The translations under genes and the position numbers were made by a program. This document shows, one piece after another, positions 5,428 to 6,411 of a stretch of DNA of 6,411 nt. The stretch is from Moraxellaceae bacterium UBA2031. GTDB lineage: Bacteria > Pseudomonadota > Gammaproteobacteria > Pseudomonadales > Moraxellaceae. Positions within the stretch are counted from its first letter, which is position 1; each line of letters starts with the position of its first letter. Location of the stretch: NCBI GenBank assembly GCA_002333145.1, contig DDBN01000130.1, positions 1,051 to 7,461 on the forward strand. The letters are read 5' to 3'. The notes below the pieces were generated by a model. The model saw nothing but the letters and a program-made list of their open reading frames with translations. It did not search any database and was not told where the DNA came from.

Positions 5428-6411
5428 TTACTTAAGCTTCAATCTTCGCGCTAATTTATGCAGATTACTGGAATCAATATCTAGTAGGCGCGCTGCCTGA
5501 GCCCAGTTATCGGCACTCGCTCCCAGCGCCTGTAAGATTGCATTACGCTGGCTGTCATCCACTACATCACGCAACGGACGCACACCCGACTCCATTACTG
5601 GCATTACCGCATCATTGCACGAAAAAATCGTTTTTATATTTGGCTCAAGGTCCATCAACTCCGGCTCCAGCAACAAAATTTCTGTTCGTGATGCCCCCCG
5701 ACTAATCATCTTTAGTGCAGCGCGACTAATCACGTGCTCCAGCTCACGCACATTACCCGGCCAAGAGTACGCCAGTAATGCACGCTCTGCCGAAGTAGAC
5801 AATCGAATGCCACGCAAACCAAGGCGTGCACGATTAAGCTCTAAAAAATGACCTGCCAGCAATAGCACATCATTATCACGCTCACGCAATGGCGGAATAT
5901 GTACTGGGTATACCGAGAGGCGATGGTAAAGATCTGCACGAAAATGACCGTCACGCACACCGTCCCGTAGTACTCGATTTGTGGCCGCCACAATACGCAC
6001 GTCAACATGCCTTGGCTTATCCGAACCCAAGCGCTGAATTTCACCATTCTGTAACACGCGCAAAAGCTTTGCCTGTACCGTTAGTGGCAACTCCCCTACT
6101 TCATCGAGAAATAATGTGCCGCCATTGGCTGCCTCAAAACGGCCCGGCCTATCTGTTGTTGCGCCAGAGAACGCACCTTTGACATGACCAAACAATTCAC
6201 TTTCTGCCAGCGACTCTGGCAAAGCCGCACAATTCACATGCACTAATGGTTTGCTACGTCGCCGTGATAACCGATGCAGGCGGCGCGCAAATAATTCCTT
6301 GCCCACCCCCGTCTCACCCAATAACAACACTGGCAGTTCAGAATCTGCTACCACCTGCATTTCGTGCAGCAACTCACGCAGTGACCGGCTTTGACCGATG
6401 ATCTCGCCCTC
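5428..6411 (-). CDS. norR: NorR-type sigma-54 activator, NO-responsive regulator (5' end missing)
   Basis: Partial gene: 327 codons are present and the reading frame stays open to the right edge, starting EGEIIGQS. The N-terminal part, in NorR a GAF domain with a non-haem iron that binds nitric oxide, lies outside the window. Visible, counted from the window edge, are Walker A GETGVGKE (32-39), GAFSGA (79-84, the sigma-54 contact loop, usually GAFTGA), Walker B LFLDE (100-104), the arginine-finger region FRADLYHRLSVYPVHIPPLRER, sensor II WPGNVRELEH, and a Fis-type C-terminal helix-turn-helix ending NLHKLARRLKLK. The segments ALPESLAESELFGHVKGAF and LLAGHFLELNRARLGL are particularly NorR-like. 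In known systems NorR activates NO reductase or flavorubredoxin genes with RpoN. Its targets are not in this window. moaC follows 36 bp downstream on the same strand. A TTG near the edge (6372) should not be taken as the start. Confidence 0.9.
   Translation of the reverse strand, partial: EGEIIGQSRSLRELLHEMQVVADSELPVLLLGETGVGKELFARRLHRLSRRRSKPLVHVNCAALPESLAESELFGHVKGAFSGATTDRPGRFEAANGGTLFLDEVGELPLTVQAKLLRVLQNGEIQRLGSDKPRHVDVRIVAATNRVLRDGVRDGHFRADLYHRLSVYPVHIPPLRERDNDVLLLAGHFLELNRARLGLRGIRLSTSAERALLAYSWPGNVRELEHVISRAALKMISRGASRTEILLLEPELMDLEPNIKTIFSCNDAVMPVMESGVRPLRDVVDDSQRNAILQALGASADNWAQAARLLDIDSSNLHKLARRLKLK

Noticed and set aside
6370..6372. A TTG codon as the start of a shorter regulator.
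   Set aside because: The frame is open to the window edge and the upstream residues EGEIIGQSRSL match the beginning of the NorR AAA+ domain, so the gene is simply cut by the window.

Overview
The window reads as a chromosomal segment of a facultatively anaerobic, probably denitrifying or nitrate-respiring proteobacterium, gamma or beta class. The proteins resemble Pseudomonas- and enterobacterium-type homologues. Several control sites look like the FNR/ANR/Dnr and NarL type, and a nitric-oxide-sensing regulator of the NorR family is present. No species can be named from the sequence alone. All genes look intact except the last, which runs off the right edge. There are no RNA genes, insertion sequences or CRISPR arrays.

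Layout. On the minus strand at the left, moaB (1944-2516) overlaps moeA (709-1944), and a beta-class carbonic anhydrase gene (19-660) follows 48 bp later, so the three probably form one transcription unit. A divergent intergenic region (2517-2720) separates moaB from a plus-strand outer-membrane porin gene (2721-3971). It holds an FNR-type box, a 28-bp hairpin-forming palindrome that contains a NarL-like 7-2-7 site, and a weaker second NarL-like site. The porin gene ends in a rho-independent terminator (3978-4023). The loop of that terminator contains a second FNR-type box, which probably drives the next gene, a small cysteine-rich 'DGC' putative zinc-binding protein (4063-4446). Converging on it from the right, on the minus strand, are norR (5428-6411, 5' end missing), moaC (4921-5391) and moaE (4454-4924). 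They are tightly packed and may also be one operon.

How the genes fit together. MoaC, MoaE, MoaB and MoeA belong to the molybdenum cofactor pathway: MoaC helps form cyclic pyranopterin monophosphate, MoaE is the large subunit of molybdopterin synthase, MoaB is a MogA/MoaB-family protein, and MoeA inserts molybdate. Membrane and periplasmic nitrate reductases need this cofactor. NorR responds to nitric oxide, a by-product of nitrite reduction. The two plus-strand genes carry matching FNR-type boxes about 65 bp before their start codons. The inferred theme is therefore anaerobic nitrogen-oxide respiration: cofactor supply, NO sensing, and two poorly characterised genes (porin and DGC protein) that appear to be switched on without oxygen. 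moaA and moaD are not in the window.

The most interesting signals are the FNR box nested in a terminator loop, the shared box placement before the porin and DGC genes, the large palindrome (a cUUCGg hairpin on the moaB side), and the norR-moaC-moaE linkage.
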